A DNA stretch of 41,170 bases from Azonexus sp. (lineage in GTDB: Bacteria; Pseudomonadota; Gammaproteobacteria; Burkholderiales; Rhodocyclaceae): the NCBI RefSeq assembly GCF_030824335.1, contig NZ_JAVBXX010000029.1:1-41170 (forward strand), in the 5' to 3' direction. Of this stretch, positions 8,105 through 16,169 are shown one piece after another. The notes beneath the pieces were generated by a model. It made no database searches. It was given only the letters and a program-made list of their open reading frames with translations, and was not told the origin of the DNA. Numbering within the stretch: the first letter of the stretch is position 1; the number at the start of each line of letters is the position of its first letter. Both the position numbers and the translations under genes were made by a program.

Positions 8105-9787
8105 ATGGCACAGCAAAACCCCCACAAATATTCCGCTTTTCCCCCTGTACAGCTCGTTGACCGCAAGTGGCCGAATCAGACCATCAAGCACGCGCCGATC
8201 TGGATGAGCACCGACTTGCGCGACGGCAACCAGGCCTTGTTCGAGCCGATGAACGCCGACAAGAAGATGCAGATGTTCAAGACCCTCTGCCAGATCGGTT
8301 TCAAGGAAATCGAGATCGCCTTCCCGTCGGCCTCGGAAACCGAGTTCGGCTTCGTGCGTCGACTCATCGAGGAAAAACACATCCCCGACGACGTTACCAT
8401 CGAGGTCCTCACGCAGGCGCGCGAACACCTCATCCGGCGCACCTTCGAGTCACTCAAGGGGGCCAGGCAAGCCATCGTCCACGTCTATAACGCGACCAGC
8501 AAGACCTTTCGCGACCAGGTATTCGGCATGAGCAAAGCGGAAGTCGTCGCCATGGCCACCGACGCCGTTCGCCTCGTCCGCAGCCTTGCCGAAGAAATGC
8601 CGGAAACCGCAATCACGCTTGAATACAGCCCGGAGACCTTCACCGCGACCGAACTCGATTTCGCCAAGGAAGTCTGTGATGCGGTCACTGAAGCCTGGGG
8701 CGCGACGCCAAAGCGCAAGGTCATCCTCAACCTCCCGACCACGGTCGAGATCGCCACACCCAACATCTACGCCGACCAGATCGAGTGGATGCACCGCAAC
8801 CTCGCGCGCCGCGACAGCGTCATCATCAGCCTCCATCCGCACAACGACCGCGGCACCGCCGTCGCCGCCGCCGAACTCGGCCTCATGGCCGGCGCCGAGC
8901 GCGTCGAGGGCTGCCTCTTCGGCAACGGCGAGCGCACCGGCAATGTTGACCTCGTCACCGTCGCGCTCAACATGCACACCCAGGGCGTCCATCCCGGCCT
9001 CGATTTCTCCGACATCAACGCCGTCGCCCGCACTTTCGAACACTGCACCCAGCTCCCGATCCACCCACGCCACCCATACGTCGGGGATCTCGTTTTCACG
9101 GCCTTCTCCGGCTCCCACCAGGACGCCATCAAGAAGGGGTTTGCCGCTCAAAAGGCGGATGAGCAGTGGGCGGTGCCCTATCTCCCGATCGACCCGGCCG
9201 ACGTCGGCCGCAGTTACGATTCGGTGATCCGGGTAAACAGCCAGTCAGGCAAGGGCGGCATCGCCTATTTGATGGAAACCGAACACGGCATCGTGATGCC
9301 GCGCCGTCTGCAGGTCGAGTTCTCCGGCGTCGTCCAGCAGCACACCGATACGCATGGCGGCGAAGTCAGCGCCGACGATATCTGGCAACTCTTTTCTGCC
9401 ACTTATCTCACGTCGACCGCAACAATCGTCTATCGCGAACACCATCTGTTCGAACATGACAGCGCCCAGGGCATCCGCCTCAGCGTCGACATCAATGGCG
9501 TGACGCATGTGCTCAATGGTGAAGGCAACGGCCCGATCAACGCAGCAGTCCATGCCTTGCAGAGCGCCGGCATCGAAATCCAGGTACGCAGCTATGAAGA
9601 GCGCTCGATGGTGCCGATGGGCGACGACGGCAATGCCCGCGCCGTTGCCTTCATGGAAATGGCAGCCAGCGGCAGCGGCGAACGCTTCGGCGTCGGCATC
9701 GACGCCAACATTGTCACTGCCTCGATCAAGGCATTGATCAGCGGCGTGAACCGGCTCGGCAGCATCCCGCAGGCAAACCCTGACTGA
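8105..9787 (+). CDS. leuA: 2-Isopropylmalate synthase (long type)
   Basis: First committed enzyme of leucine synthesis: acetyl-CoA plus 2-oxoisovalerate to 2-isopropylmalate. At 560 residues it is the long form found in actinobacteria and some proteobacteria (E. coli LeuA is 523). Seen: the N-terminal extension ending [15 protein letters not shown] (catalytic Arg-Asp and metal Asp), [20 protein letters not shown] (metal-binding HxN region), [20 protein letters not shown], and a C-terminal regulatory domain (about residues 440-550) for leucine feedback. GGAGC (8095-8099) precedes ATG 8105. A copy of GTTGACCGCAA lies 51 bases into the gene (8156-8166). Confidence 0.97.
   Translation: MAQQNPHKYSAFPPVQLVDRKWPNQTIKHAPIWMSTDLRDGNQALFEPMNADKKMQMFKTLCQIGFKEIEIAFPSASETEFGFVRRLIEEKHIPDDVTIEVLTQAREHLIRRTFESLKGARQAIVHVYNATSKTFRDQVFGMSKAEVVAMATDAVRLVRSLAEEMPETAITLEYSPETFTATELDFAKEVCDAVTEAWGATPKRKVILNLPTTVEIATPNIYADQIEWMHRNLARRDSVIISLHPHNDRGTAVAAAELGLMAGAERVEGCLFGNGERTGNVDLVTVALNMHTQGVHPGLDFSDINAVARTFEHCTQLPIHPRHPYVGDLVFTAFSGSHQDAIKKGFAAQKADEQWAVPYLPIDPADVGRSYDSVIRVNSQSGKGGIAYLMETEHGIVMPRRLQVEFSGVVQQHTDTHGGEVSADDIWQLFSATYLTSTATIVYREHHLFEHDSAQGIRLSVDINGVTHVLNGEGNGPINAAVHALQSAGIEIQVRSYEERSMVPMGDDGNARAVAFMEMAASGSGERFGVGIDANIVTASIKALISGVNRLGSIPQANPD
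8156..8166 (+). repeat. GTTGACCGCAA copy 2
   Basis: Inside leuA; read as Val-Asp-Arg-Lys, a different frame from copy 1. Confidence 0.85.
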
Positions 9788-9792
9788 GTCAT

Positions 9793-9825
9793 CAGGCGCT
9801 TGCTGCGAGCGGCGACAAGCGCCTG
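9793..9825 (+). terminator. Hairpin after leuA
   Basis: Perfect 10-bp stem CAGGCGCTTG / CAAGCGCCTG with a 13-base loop, starting 6 bases after the leuA stop. The tail AATTTCGGGCAGTTTT is only moderately T-rich, so termination may be partial. Confidence 0.6.
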
Positions 9826-9843
9826 AATTTCGGGCAGTTTTCC

Positions 9844-9872
9844 TTGCCAGAGCGCGAGGTGAAGCGTAATAT
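9844..9872 (+). promoter_or_regulatory. Candidate promoter for the transglutaminase-infA2 unit
   Basis: TTGCCA (9844-9849), 17 bases, TAATAT (9867-9872), placed just after the leuA hairpin. A start near 9879 would give a leader of about 187 bases before ATG 10066, with two competing hairpins at its very start. Confidence 0.45.
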
Positions 9873-9873
9873 G

Positions 9874-9901
9874 CAGCCTCCTGCGAGGCTGTCAAGCCTC
9901 G
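9874..9901 (+). other. Two mutually exclusive hairpins in a leader
   Basis: CAGCCTC (9874-9880) pairs with GAGGCTG (9885-9891) over a 4-base loop, and CGAGGCT (9884-9890) pairs with AGCCTCG (9895-9901) over another 4-base loop. The middle segment is shared, so only one hairpin can form at a time. No T-run follows, so a classical attenuator is not evident. Confidence 0.45.
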
Positions 9902-10065
9902 TCGTTACCGTTCTGCCCCGCGTGAATGATGTTCCCCTGCCGTCCCGTCGTCTGGCGACCCTCCGGCATGCCGCATAAACATTTCCCCGTCGCAAAACGC
10001 CATCCCACCGCCCGTGTGGTCGCGTCCTTCAGGGTTCGACAACGAGCTGCTTATTCTGGAATTGC

Positions 10066-10962
10066 ATGGTTCGCATACAATTTGCGATCGATCTGAACTA
10101 CGCACTGAACTTCCCCGGCGCCGATTTTGTTTTCAACATCCACGCCGCACAAACCACCAGTCAACGCATCGTCAGCGAGAGCCTGCAGCTCAATCCGCAG
10201 ATTGTTCCGGCGATCCAGACCGAGCCGCAGACCTGTGCGCGTTTCATGCGCGTCAATGTCAATACCGGTCCACTGCACGTCGCTTACCGTGCCATCCTTG
10301 ATATCGACCAGCATATCGGCAATCCGGACGAAATCCCGGAAACCCCGGTCGCTCGCCTGCCGCTGTCGGCACTGACCTACATTTACCCCAGTCGCTACTG
10401 CCAATCGGACCGTCTGGCCATGCTGGCGATGAGCGAATTCGGCCAATTGCCCAAGGGCTATCGCCGGGTCGAAGCCATCTGCAACTGGGTCAATCGTCAC
10501 GTTGCCTTCCGCTCGGCCACCACCAGTTCGGCCACGTCTGCGGTCGACACATTGGTCGATCGCGTCGGCGTATGTCGCGACTTCGCCCACCTGATGATTG
10601 CCATCTGTCGTGCCTTGAGCATCCCGGCACGCTTCACCACCGGCATCGATTACGGTGCCGACCCGGCGCTCGGCCCAACCGACTTCCATGCCTATGTCGA
10701 AGTTTTTCTCGACAATCGCTGGTATATTTTCGACCCGTCAGGCACTGCCATCCCGATGGGCTTCGTGCGCATTGGCACCGGACGCGATGCGGCCGATGTC
10801 TCTTACGCCACCATTTTCGGCAGCGTCAGCTCGCCACCGCCGCTGATCTCGATCAGCGCCATCACCGAATCCGGCCGGCCGTGGGAAATGCCCCGCCACC
10901 GTCCGGAAGCCTTGTCTACCGACGCTGCGGTCGACGGGCTGCAAACCCATCAACTCAATTAA
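10066..10962 (+). CDS. Transglutaminase-like domain protein
   Basis: A 298-residue protein with an N-terminal beta-rich region (about residues 1-95) and a transglutaminase/protease-like core. The catalytic triad is visible: Cys170 in GVCRDFAH, His208 in FHAYVEV and Asp223 in FDPSG. Family members act as cysteine peptidases or amidases; the substrate here is unknown. No signal peptide is seen, so it is probably cytosolic. Its TAA (10960-10962) abuts the ribosome site of the downstream infA, so the two genes are probably co-transcribed. Confidence 0.88.
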   Translation: MVRIQFAIDLNYALNFPGADFVFNIHAAQTTSQRIVSESLQLNPQIVPAIQTEPQTCARFMRVNVNTGPLHVAYRAILDIDQHIGNPDEIPETPVARLPLSALTYIYPSRYCQSDRLAMLAMSEFGQLPKGYRRVEAICNWVNRHVAFRSATTSSATSAVDTLVDRVGVCRDFAHLMIAICRALSIPARFTTGIDYGADPALGPTDFHAYVEVFLDNRWYIFDPSGTAIPMGFVRIGTGRDAADVSYATIFGSVSSPPPLISISAITESGRPWEMPRHRPEALSTDAAVDGLQTHQLN

Positions 10963-10975
10963 AGGAGCACCCCAC

Positions 10976-11239
10976 TTGGCTAAAGAAGAACTACTTGAAA
11001 TGCAAGGCGTCGTCGAAGATGTCCTGCCCGATGGACGTTATCGCGTGACGCTGGAAAATGGCCATCAAATGATCGCCTATACCGCCGGCAAAATGAAAAA
11101 GCACCACATCCGCATTCTGCTCGGCGACAAGGTCAGCCTTGAACTTTCGCCTTATGATCTGACCAAGGGTCGCATCACTTTCCGCCATCTGGAAACCCGC
11201 AGCGGCGGCACCCCGCCACCGCCACGCCGCCGTTACTGA
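10976..11239 (+). CDS. infA: Translation initiation factor IF-1 (second copy type)
   Basis: S1-fold factor that binds the ribosomal A site during initiation. The 87 residues begin [20 protein letters not shown] and contain [20 protein letters not shown], the IF-1 core, followed by a tail of about 15 residues ([12 protein letters not shown]) absent from the 72-residue ribosomal-operon form. Betaproteobacteria often carry such a second gene away from the ribosomal protein cluster, and this one is not near ribosomal genes. The start is TTG (10976), fixed by the conserved MAKEE and AAAGGAG (about 10961-10967). A TTG start suggests low or controlled expression. Confidence 0.93.
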   Translation: MAKEELLEMQGVVEDVLPDGRYRVTLENGHQMIAYTAGKMKKHHIRILLGDKVSLELSPYDLTKGRITFRHLETRSGGTPPPPRRRY

Positions 11240-11263
11240 ACGAGCACCGGAGCGCGCTTCGGA

Positions 11264-11704
11264 TCACTCTTCGTCGTCGGCAGCCGCTTCCGGCTTTTCG
11301 GCGACAAATTCGAGCGACCCGTTGCGCATCCGGAAAATACCGCGCAACTCCCCCATGCCGCCCGCCGGCTCTTCCTCGATGCGCGCCCATTCAATACAGG
11401 TTTGCGACTCGGTCGCATACATGCGACGTCCGACCTTGATGATGAAGGCCCCGGACGGCACCTGGTAAACCTCCACCCGGGTCTTTTCCGTCCCCATGCC
11501 CAAACTGTGCCGACGCGTACAGGCCGGCATACGCGAGACCACCATGGACAGTTCGACTTTCTTGTCCCAGAAGAAAGGTTGCTCGCGGATCAAGGACAGC
11601 GTGTGTTCACGCGTTCCATCAATTTGCCAGGAAACCCGGTCATCCACGCAAGCAGTGACCAGCGGAACGACGAGTAGAACGGTCAGCAGGGCACGCAGGC
11701 GCAT
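11264..11704 (-). CDS. Small lipoprotein of unknown function
   Basis: A 146-residue protein with a lipoprotein signal peptide: MRLRALLTVLLVVPLVTAC, lipobox LVTAC with Cys19 as the acylation site. The mature part has several Cys residues (ACTRR, TCIEW) and a Glu-rich end; I recognise no family. ATG 11704 is preceded by GGAAATCAAG. It lies 11 bases downstream of pyrC on the same strand, so it is probably co-transcribed. It converges with infA, 24 bases between stops. Confidence 0.78.
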   Translation of the reverse strand: MRLRALLTVLLVVPLVTACVDDRVSWQIDGTREHTLSLIREQPFFWDKKVELSMVVSRMPACTRRHSLGMGTEKTRVEVYQVPSGAFIIKVGRRMYATESQTCIEWARIEEEPAGGMGELRGIFRMRNGSLEFVAEKPEAAADDEE

Positions 11705-11715
11705 CTTGATTTCCT

Positions 11716-12747
11716 TCAGAGCATTTTCCAGGACAGCGACTCGCCCGCCCGCAGCGGCACGATATCGTCGGTACTGAGGTAAGGATAGCTTGCCGGCACG
11801 CTCCATGTCTCTTTGGCCAGCGTGATCGTGTCGGTGTTGCGCGGCAGGCCGTACCAGTCTGGACCATGGAAGCTGGCGAAGGCTTCCAGCTTGTCCAGCG
11901 CGCCGGCTTGCTCGAAGGCCTCGGCATACAACTCGACAGCTGCATACGCCGTGTAGCAGCCAGCACAGCCGCAAGCCGCCTCCTTGGCGCCCCTGGCGTG
12001 CGGCGCTGAATCGGTGCCGAGGAAGAATTTGGGATTGCCGGAAATCGCCGCAGCGACCAGGGCCTCGCGGTGCGTTTCGCGCTTCAACACCGGCAGGCAA
12101 TACCAGTGTGGCCGCACGCCGCCCTGGAAAATGGCGTTGCGGTTGTACAGCAGGTGGTGCACGGTAATCGTTGCCGCCACATTGGCCGACGATGCCGCGA
12201 CAAATTCGGCTGCATCCTTGGTGGTGATGTGTTCCATGACCAGCTTCAGCTTTGGAAAACGCTGGGTCAGCGGCAGCAGCACGGTATCGATGAAGACTTT
12301 TTCCCGGTCGAACAGGTCGACCGCAGGATCGGTTACTTCGCCATGCACCAGCAGAGGCAAGCCGACGCGCTCCATTTCCGCCAACGTATCGTAGGCCTTG
12401 GCGATGTCGGTCAGTCCGGCATCGGAATTGGTCGTCGCGCCAGCCGGGTAGAGTTTCACGGCCTTGACGAAGCCCGAGCTGGCCGCTTTGGCGATCTCGA
12501 CCGGTGGCGTGTTGTCGGTCAGGTACAAGGTCATCAAAGGGTCGAAAGCCATGCCTTGGGGCAGCGCCGCGAGAATGCGCTGGCGGTAGCCGGCGGCCTG
12601 CTCGACCGTCGTCACCGGCGGCTTCAGGTTGGGCATGACGATGGCCCGGCCGAACTGGCGGGCGGTATGCGGCAGCACGGCGGCCAGCGCTTCGCCGTCG
12701 CGCAGGTGAAGATGCCAGTCATCGGGGCGGGTGATGGTGATTTTCAT
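11716..12747 (-). CDS. pyrC: Dihydroorotase
   Basis: Third step of pyrimidine synthesis: cyclises carbamoyl-aspartate to dihydroorotate. The 343 residues (E. coli PyrC 348) start [20 protein letters not shown] with the metal-binding HLHLR, then [20 protein letters not shown] with the lysine that becomes carboxylated (KLYPAG), [16 protein letters not shown] and [10 protein letters not shown] (catalytic Asp). This is the class II (E. coli-type) enzyme. ATG 12747 fits the family N-terminus exactly. It is followed by a lipoprotein gene after 11 bases. Confidence 0.97.
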   Translation of the reverse strand: MKITITRPDDWHLHLRDGEALAAVLPHTARQFGRAIVMPNLKPPVTTVEQAAGYRQRILAALPQGMAFDPLMTLYLTDNTPPVEIAKAASSGFVKAVKLYPAGATTNSDAGLTDIAKAYDTLAEMERVGLPLLVHGEVTDPAVDLFDREKVFIDTVLLPLTQRFPKLKLVMEHITTKDAAEFVAASSANVAATITVHHLLYNRNAIFQGGVRPHWYCLPVLKRETHREALVAAAISGNPKFFLGTDSAPHARGAKEAACGCAGCYTAYAAVELYAEAFEQAGALDKLEAFASFHGPDWYGLPRNTDTITLAKETWSVPASYPYLSTDDIVPLRAGESLSWKML

Positions 12748-12794
12748 GATCTGTTTCTCTTGATTTACTTCTCTGATTCGGTATTTCCGGGATT

Positions 12795-13634
12795 TTAGCT
12801 TTTCAGCGCCAGTGCGCGCTCGTACAACGCATTTTTTGCTGCGCCAGTAATCGCCGCCGCCAGTTTTGCTGCCTGTTTGACGCTGATCCCTTCATCAAGC
12901 AACAGTTTGAGCACCCGCTCGCCTTCGCCATCGTCGGCATCGCTCGGCGCGCCGGACAGCATCAGCACGAATTCGCCACGCTGGCGGTTGCTGTCTTCCT
13001 TCAACCAGTCCAATGCGGCGGCAAGCGGCAGCGAATGCACCGTTTCGAACAGTTTGGTCAGTTCGCGGGCGATGACCAGCGTCCGTTCGCCGAATACCTT
13101 GGCCATGTCGTCGACGGTTTCCAGCACGCGATGCGGTGCTTCGTAGAACACCAGCGCGTACGGCAGCTCGCGCAGCGCTTCCAGCGCCTGCCGGCGTTGC
13201 CCGCCTTTGGACGGCAAAAAACCGTAAAACAGGAAATGCTCGTCGGTCAGACCTGAGCCAGACAACGCGGTCGTCGCCGCGCAGGCTCCCGGCAAGGGCA
13301 CGACCTGGCAACCGGCCGCCCGCACGGCAGCGACGATGCGCGCACCGGGATCGGAAATGCCGGGCGTTCCGGCATCGGAAATCAGTGCCACCGCTTCGCC
13401 TGCCTGCAATTTTTCGACGATCCGTGCGGCCGCTTCGTGTTCGTTGTGCTGGTGCGCTGGCAAGGTACGCGCCTGCGCGCCCAACTGTTTGAGCAAGGGG
13501 CCGCTATGCCGGGTGTCCTCGGCGGCCACCCAGGGCACGCTGCGCAGCACCTCTTCGGCTCGCCGCGTCAGGTCGCCCAGATTACCCAATGGCGTCGGCA
13601 CGACGTACAATGCCGCAATCAATTCATTTGTCAT
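12795..13634 (-). CDS. rsmI: 16S rRNA (cytidine1402-2'-O)-methyltransferase
   Basis: Methylates the 2'-O of C1402 in 16S rRNA. 279 residues; it shows the SAM-binding marks of the tetrapyrrole methylase fold: [16 protein letters not shown] at the N-terminus, [29 protein letters not shown] and [19 protein letters not shown], and a C-terminal YERALAL. ATG 13634 is chosen over the longer frame because the family starts a few residues before [13 protein letters not shown]. It is divergent from yraN with only 23 bases between start codons, as in many proteobacteria. Confidence 0.95.
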   Translation of the reverse strand: MTNELIAALYVVPTPLGNLGDLTRRAEEVLRSVPWVAAEDTRHSGPLLKQLGAQARTLPAHQHNEHEAAARIVEKLQAGEAVALISDAGTPGISDPGARIVAAVRAAGCQVVPLPGACAATTALSGSGLTDEHFLFYGFLPSKGGQRRQALEALRELPYALVFYEAPHRVLETVDDMAKVFGERTLVIARELTKLFETVHSLPLAAALDWLKEDSNRQRGEFVLMLSGAPSDADDGEGERVLKLLLDEGISVKQAAKLAAAITGAAKNALYERALALKS

Positions 13635-13657
13635 ATTATTTGTTATATATTTCGCAG
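13635..13657. promoter_or_regulatory. 23-bp divergent gap, rsmI / yraN
   Basis: Very A/T-rich (ATTATTTGTTATATATTTCG). TATATT (13646-13651) could be a -10 for yraN, but it ends 6 bases before the ATG, which would mean an almost leaderless mRNA; promoters probably overlap the opposite genes. No good -35 at standard spacing was found. Confidence 0.3.
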
Positions 13658-14020
13658 ATGCAGGCAAAGAACAACAATACCACCGTGGCGCTTGGCCGCG
13701 AAGCCGAAACACGCGCCGCTGCCTATCTGGAAAATTGCGGTCTACGGCTGGTTGACCGCAATTTTCGCGTACGTGGCGGCGAAATCGACCTGATCATGCG
13801 CGATGGCCGCACGCTGGTCTTTGTCGAGGTGCGCCAGCGCAGCCGCAGCGATTACGGTGGCGCCGGGGCCAGCATCACGGCAGCCAAGCGGCGACGCATC
13901 ATCCTGGCCGCCCGCCACTACCTGGCCCGACGCGGCGATTGCGACTGCCGTTTCGATTGCATCCTGATCGACGCCGGGCAACTCGAATGGCTGAAACATG
14001 CGTTTGCTGCCGACACTTAG
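13658..14020 (+). CDS. yraN: YraN family (UPF0102) nuclease-like protein
   Basis: 120 residues of the UPF0102 family, a restriction-endonuclease-like fold. Seen: GREAETRAAAYLENCGLRLV (residues about 12-31), NFRVRGGEIDLIMRDGRTLVFVEV, which holds the E-ID...-EVR catalytic-type pattern, and AKRRRIILAARHYL. The cellular role is not settled. ATG 13658 gives the normal length. The 3' end overlaps the next gene by 23 bases. Position next to rsmI and upstream of an SIS gene and dolP matches the E. coli yraN neighbourhood. Confidence 0.92.
   Translation: MQAKNNNTTVALGREAETRAAAYLENCGLRLVDRNFRVRGGEIDLIMRDGRTLVFVEVRQRSRSDYGGAGASITAAKRRRIILAARHYLARRGDCDCRFDCILIDAGQLEWLKHAFAADT
13751..13761 (+). repeat. 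GTTGACCGCAA copy 3
   Basis: Inside yraN; read as Val-Asp-Arg-Asn. Confidence 0.85.
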
Positions 14021-14363
14021 CCTGCTGCTCTGGCTGAGCTGTGCGGACGCCCAATCCGTTCGCCTGTTGATCCAGACCTCGCCGCTGGCCGGCAGCCAGT
14101 ATTACGCAGTCGGTACGTTCTGGCAGCGCCTGCAGGTCGGTGACGAACTGACCTTGCTGCGAGAACCTGGCAATCGCCACGATGCCAGAGCCATCCGCGT
14201 CGATTGGCAAGGTCACCAGCTCGGCTACCTGCCCAAGGCGCAAAACCGGGCGGTGGCCGATGCAATGGATCGCGGCGACCGCCTGGTCGCCCGCATCGCA
14301 CGGCTGACCGAACATCCCGACCCGTGGCGCCGGGTCGTGCTCGAGGTCTATGCCGTGCTGTGA
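13998..14363 (+). CDS. Secreted stand-alone HIRAN-domain protein
   Basis: 121 residues: a signal peptide (MRLLPTLSLLLWLSCADAQS, cleavage near residue 19) followed by a complete HIRAN-like domain (AGSQYYAVGTFWQRLQVGDE, REPGNRHDARAIRVDW, HQLGYLPKAQNRAVADAMD). HIRAN domains are best known as DNA-end-binding parts of helicases such as HLTF, so an exported single-domain form is odd; its ligand is unknown. It overlaps yraN by 23 bases and lies 39 bases before gmhA/diaA, so it belongs to this operon. It occupies a slot with no counterpart in E. coli. Confidence 0.85.
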   Translation: MRLLPTLSLLLWLSCADAQSVRLLIQTSPLAGSQYYAVGTFWQRLQVGDELTLLREPGNRHDARAIRVDWQGHQLGYLPKAQNRAVADAMDRGDRLVARIARLTEHPDPWRRVVLEVYAVL

Positions 14364-14402
14364 TGTAGAATCACGAACCACCCATCAGAAAGAAACCGCT
14401 TC

Positions 14403-14993
14403 ATGGATTTGATCGCCCGCGTTGCCAAGCATTTCGAAGACAGTGCCCAGACCAAGCTGAACGCCGTCGATGCGCTGGCGGCGCCGATTGCCGCTGCCAT
14501 CGAAACGATGACCAACGGCCTGCTCAACGGCGGCAAGATTCTCGCTTGCGGCAACGGCGGCTCAGCTGGCGACTCGCAACACTTCGCCGCCGAACTGGTC
14601 GGCCGCTTCGAAGCTGAGCGCCAGGAACTCGCCGCCATCGCGCTATCAACCGACAGTTCCATCTTGACCGCGATCGGCAACGACTATGGCTTTGCCCACA
14701 TTTTCTCCAAGCAGGTACGCGCGCTCGGCCATGCCGGCGATGTGCTGCTGGCCATTTCCACCTCAGGAAATTCCGGCAACATCATCGAAGCCATCCATGC
14801 CGCCCACGAGCACGACATGCGGGTCATTGCACTGACCGGCAAAGGCGGCGGCCAGATCGGCGAACTGTTGCGCGACGACGACATCCACCTGTGCGTACCG
14901 GCCGACCGCACGGCCCGTATCCAGGAAACCCACCTGCTCATCATCCACTGCCTGTGCGACGGTATCGACGCACTGCTACTCGGAGTCGAATGA
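14403..14993 (+). CDS. gmhA: SIS-domain phosphoheptose isomerase (GmhA/DiaA type)
   Basis: A 196-residue SIS protein. GmhA makes D-glycero-D-manno-heptose 7-phosphate for LPS core; its paralogue DiaA (also 196 residues) binds DnaA. Location (yraN-X-here-dolP) is that of diaA, and [23 protein letters not shown] sequence favours DiaA kinship. But all four GmhA metal ligands are present: His60 and Glu64 in [12 protein letters not shown], and Gln174 and His182 in [12 protein letters not shown], whereas E. coli DiaA has Asn at the last position. So it is probably catalytically able. A separate heptose gene (hldE C-terminal type) lies at 21328. Naming remains uncertain between the two. Confidence 0.88.
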   Translation: MDLIARVAKHFEDSAQTKLNAVDALAAPIAAAIETMTNGLLNGGKILACGNGGSAGDSQHFAAELVGRFEAERQELAAIALSTDSSILTAIGNDYGFAHIFSKQVRALGHAGDVLLAISTSGNSGNIIEAIHAAHEHDMRVIALTGKGGGQIGELLRDDDIHLCVPADRTARIQETHLLIIHCLCDGIDALLLGVE

Positions 14994-14994
14994 C

Positions 14995-15660
14995 ATGAAA
15001 AAATCACTGATCCTTTCCTCCCTCGCGCTGGCGCTGGCCCTGCCAGTACTGCAGGGCTGCGTTCCGACAATGATCGCCACTGGCGCCGCCGTTGGCGTCA
15101 TGAGCATCCATGACCGCCGGACGACCGGCACGCAAACCGACGACGAAACGACGGAGTGGCGTGCCAAAGCCCATATCCCTGAGCAGTACCGCAACCTGTC
15201 GCGTATCAACATCACGTCTTATAACCACCGCCTGCTGCTCACCGGCGAAGTACCGGACGAAACCGCCAAGGCAGCCATTGAAGTCGAAATGCGCAAGGTT
15301 GAAGGTGTACGTGAGGTTTACAACGAACTGGGCATCGGCCCGGTCTCGCCACTCAGCAGCCGCAGCAACGACGCCTTCATCGACTCCAAGGTCAAGGCCA
15401 GGCTGGTCGATAGCAACCAGATTTCAGCCAACCACATCAAGGTCGTCACCGAACGCGGCATCACCTACCTGATGGGCATCGTCAAGGAGCGCGAAGCCCG
15501 GGTAGCCACCTCGGTCGCACGCACCACGGCAGGCGTGCGCAAGGTGGTGAACATCATGGAAATCATTTCCGACAGCGAAGCCCAGCGCCTCGACACGCAG
15601 GCCCTCGGTAGCGGCAGGAGTGCGCCGCCGGCACAGGTTGTTCCTGTCGAAACCCGCTGA
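14995..15660 (+). CDS. dolP: BON-domain outer-membrane lipoprotein (DolP/YraP)
   Basis: 221 residues: lipoprotein signal peptide with lipobox PVLQGC (Cys22), then two BON domains (about residues 67-110, LSRINITSYNHRLLLTGEVP, and about 125-190, DAFIDSKVKARLVDSNQISA). DolP helps keep the outer membrane intact and binds anionic phospholipid. The ATG follows the gmhA/diaA stop with one base between, so the two are translated together. The C-terminal tail is Pro/Gln-rich and disordered. Confidence 0.92.
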   Translation: MKKSLILSSLALALALPVLQGCVPTMIATGAAVGVMSIHDRRTTGTQTDDETTEWRAKAHIPEQYRNLSRINITSYNHRLLLTGEVPDETAKAAIEVEMRKVEGVREVYNELGIGPVSPLSSRSNDAFIDSKVKARLVDSNQISANHIKVVTERGITYLMGIVKEREARVATSVARTTAGVRKVVNIMEIISDSEAQRLDTQALGSGRSAPPAQVVPVETR

Positions 15661-15663
15661 TTA

Positions 15664-15674
15664 TTGCGGTCAAC
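15664..15674 (-). repeat. GTTGACCGCAA copy 4 (intergenic)
   Basis: The only copy outside a gene: three bases after the dolP stop, touching the first unit of the 27-bp array. Confidence 0.85.
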
Positions 15675-15754
15675 CCTGAGGGCAGCCTTTTTTCCATGGT
15701 CCCAGGGCCGGCTTTTGTTTTATGGCCCCAGGGCCAGTTTGGCGTTTCCATGAT
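15674..15754 (+). repeat. Three degenerate ~27-bp tandem units (dispersed repeat, copy A)
   Basis: Units at 15674-15700 (27), 15701-15726 (26) and 15727-15754 (28). Each pairs a CC-(C/T)-AGGGCC-like core with a T-rich half ending ATGG/ATGAT. The junctions form interrupted palindromes such as TGGCCCCAGGGCCA. The same unit, better conserved, is present at 34734-34814. The array ends 18 bases before ATG 15773, so it lies in the leader or promoter of the small membrane protein-channel pair. Confidence 0.7.
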
Positions 15755-15772
15755 CGCCACAGGGAGAGAAAA

Positions 15773-16156
15773 ATGAATCTCGAAAAAGTCGTTTTCGGTT
15801 TTTTCATCGTCCTGGCGGCGACGCTTAATTTTGGCTTTTTCATTGGCGATATCGACCGCCCGGAACTGCACCATGTTTATGAACTGGGCGCTGCGCTAGT
15901 TGTCAGCCTGATCGCCACCGCGCTCAAGTTTGGTGACCGGACGCAGATTGGCGCCATTCATCTGGCTACCAGCCTGGTGGCCGATCTGCAACTGATCGCC
16001 GCGACGATTACTTGGGCGATTGCAGTACACGTCACAGGAGAGGGCATGACCGCCTCAGTCACCTCCAGCGTGGTTTCGCTCTCCGGTGGCGCGCTGTTTG
16101 CCAACATCGTGTCGGTCATCATCCTGATCGTCGAAACCGTGATGATGCGCCGCTGA
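15773..16156 (+). CDS. Small membrane protein (DUF6394-like)
   Basis: 127 residues with about four membrane helices (VVFGFFIVLAATLNFGFFI, ELGAALVVSLIATAL, LIAATITWAIAVHV, ALFANIVSVIILIVETVMM). From memory it resembles the small DUF6394 proteins that accompany TrkA-type channels; I hold that only moderately. AGGGAGAG precedes ATG 15773, and the upstream in-frame ATG lies within the repeat array and is rejected. The channel gene starts 13 bases after its stop, so the pair is an operon; a role as accessory subunit is inference. Confidence 0.75.
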   Translation: MNLEKVVFGFFIVLAATLNFGFFIGDIDRPELHHVYELGAALVVSLIATALKFGDRTQIGAIHLATSLVADLQLIAATITWAIAVHVTGEGMTASVTSSVVSLSGGALFANIVSVIILIVETVMMRR

Positions 16157-16169
16157 CGCGGAGCCTGCG

